Shown in pieces: positions 4,827 through 5,276 of a stretch of 5,276 bases of DNA (position 1 is its first letter; the number at the start of each line of letters is the position of its first letter). Both the position numbers and the translations under genes were made by a program. Origin of the DNA: Candidatus Bathycorpusculum fermentans (GTDB taxonomy: Archaea > Thermoproteota > Bathyarchaeia > Bathyarchaeales > Bathycorpusculaceae); contig WRGM01000065.1 of the NCBI GenBank assembly GCA_009787175.1, positions 1-5,276 on the forward strand. The letters are read 5' to 3'. The notes below the pieces were generated by a model. That model did no database searches, was not told the origin of the DNA, and saw only the letters and a list, made by a program, of their open reading frames with translations.

Positions 4827-5276
4827 CTCCACACTACCACACTCAGAAGATTCCTTACACCTTAAACTCTTACAATACTTCCAAAGCACAACTTGGGCAA
4901 TATTTTACTTGACATTATCAACAAGGAAAAATGTCGTATTGCTACTCCAAATATCCCATGTCGTTAACTCTGAAATATAGTCGCAACTACTGTAAATACT
5001 GGGTAATCCATACATAGACCAAGTGCTCCCAGAGTATAACAAATTATTCAGTAACACCTTACATCACCAACAAGAAATTATTCACTCAATCCAGCTACAT
5101 AGAATATACTTGGTGTATTCGTCAAGAAAATGAATAATTACTTACTAAAATGTAGTCCAAATCAAAGAGGCTGAAAACATCGAAATGTCAGACTGCGCAA
5201 TAACCTGACAAAATTCGCCAAGACCACAACACATAGCGGTACAGAATTAAATGTACACTATACATAGTGTTTGATA
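4827..5276. other. Upstream intergenic stretch, no recognised gene
   Basis: No recognised protein is encoded here. One plus-strand frame starts at ATG 4931 after AAGG and reads 28 codons to TAG (5015-5017), then stays open to TAA (5135-5137). Its product is Tyr/Ser/Thr-rich with scattered Cys and matches no family I know; it may be chance in T/G-poor sequence or a remnant. The 9-mer AATTATTCA occurs three times (5042-5050, 5076-5084, inverted 5131-5139), and an operator-like palindrome lies at the right edge. Confidence 0.4.
5239..5270. repeat. Overlapping palindromes at the right edge
   Basis: ACACTAT (5255-5261) and ATAGTGT (5264-5270) are perfect 7-base inverted arms with a 2-base centre. 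A second pair, GTACA (5239-5243) and TGTAC (5252-5256), overlaps it by two bases. The arrangement resembles a regulator-binding site for a gene beyond the window, but no target gene is visible. Confidence 0.35.

Noticed and set aside
1..5276. CRISPR arrays, insertion sequences, attachment sites
   Set aside because: No regularly spaced repeats, transposase motifs or terminal inverted repeats were seen. The tRNA 3' end has no second copy in the window that would indicate an integration site.

Overview
The window looks archaeal. It carries three enzymes of methanofuran biosynthesis, an intron-containing tRNA-Ser with an encoded CCA, TATA/BRE-like promoter elements and U-tract-like 3' ends, and Shine-Dalgarno (SD) matches to the archaeal GGAGGTGAT consensus. 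Methanofuran is the C1 carrier of methanogens and of archaea that run an archaeal-type Wood-Ljungdahl or methyl-oxidation pathway. The lineage cannot be fixed by reading alone. A methanogen or a Bathyarchaeia-like archaeon would both fit, and that is a guess.

Layout. Bases 1-140 hold no firm gene, only a possible 3' tail of an earlier gene. At about 188-625 (+) lies a small pyridoxamine-phosphate-oxidase-like flavin/cofactor-binding protein with its own TATA element. Bases 626-805 are a convergent gap with U-tracts on both strands and an 8-bp hairpin. Bases 806-1256 (-) hold a decayed RelBE-type toxin-antitoxin pair, recognisable only after repairing two frameshifts, one nonsense codon and a lost start. 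Its promoter, operator-like palindrome and ribosome binding site are still present. Bases 1257-1531 hold no convincing gene. Bases 1532-1648 (-) encode tRNA-Ser(GGA) with a 28-nt bulge-helix-bulge intron at position 37/38.

Bases 1825-4797 (-) are a tight operon, transcribed mfnD (tyramine--glutamate ligase), then mfnF (the condensing enzyme that joins the furan and glutamyl-tyramine halves), then mfnE (the kinase that makes the furan diphosphate). The genes overlap or nearly touch and all appear to use non-ATG starts. MfnD makes gamma-glutamyltyramine, MfnE activates the aminomethylfuran phosphate, and MfnF couples the two. The genes for making tyramine and the furan ring (mfnA, mfnB, mfnC) are not in this window. 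Bases 4798-5276 are mostly non-coding, with the mfnD promoter and some small repeats.

The most unusual signal is compositional. In the oxidase-like gene and across the mfnDFE unit, the coding strand starts G+T-rich and drifts to A+C-rich toward the 3' end, and codon choice changes along with it. The units run in opposite directions, so replication-strand skew does not explain it.
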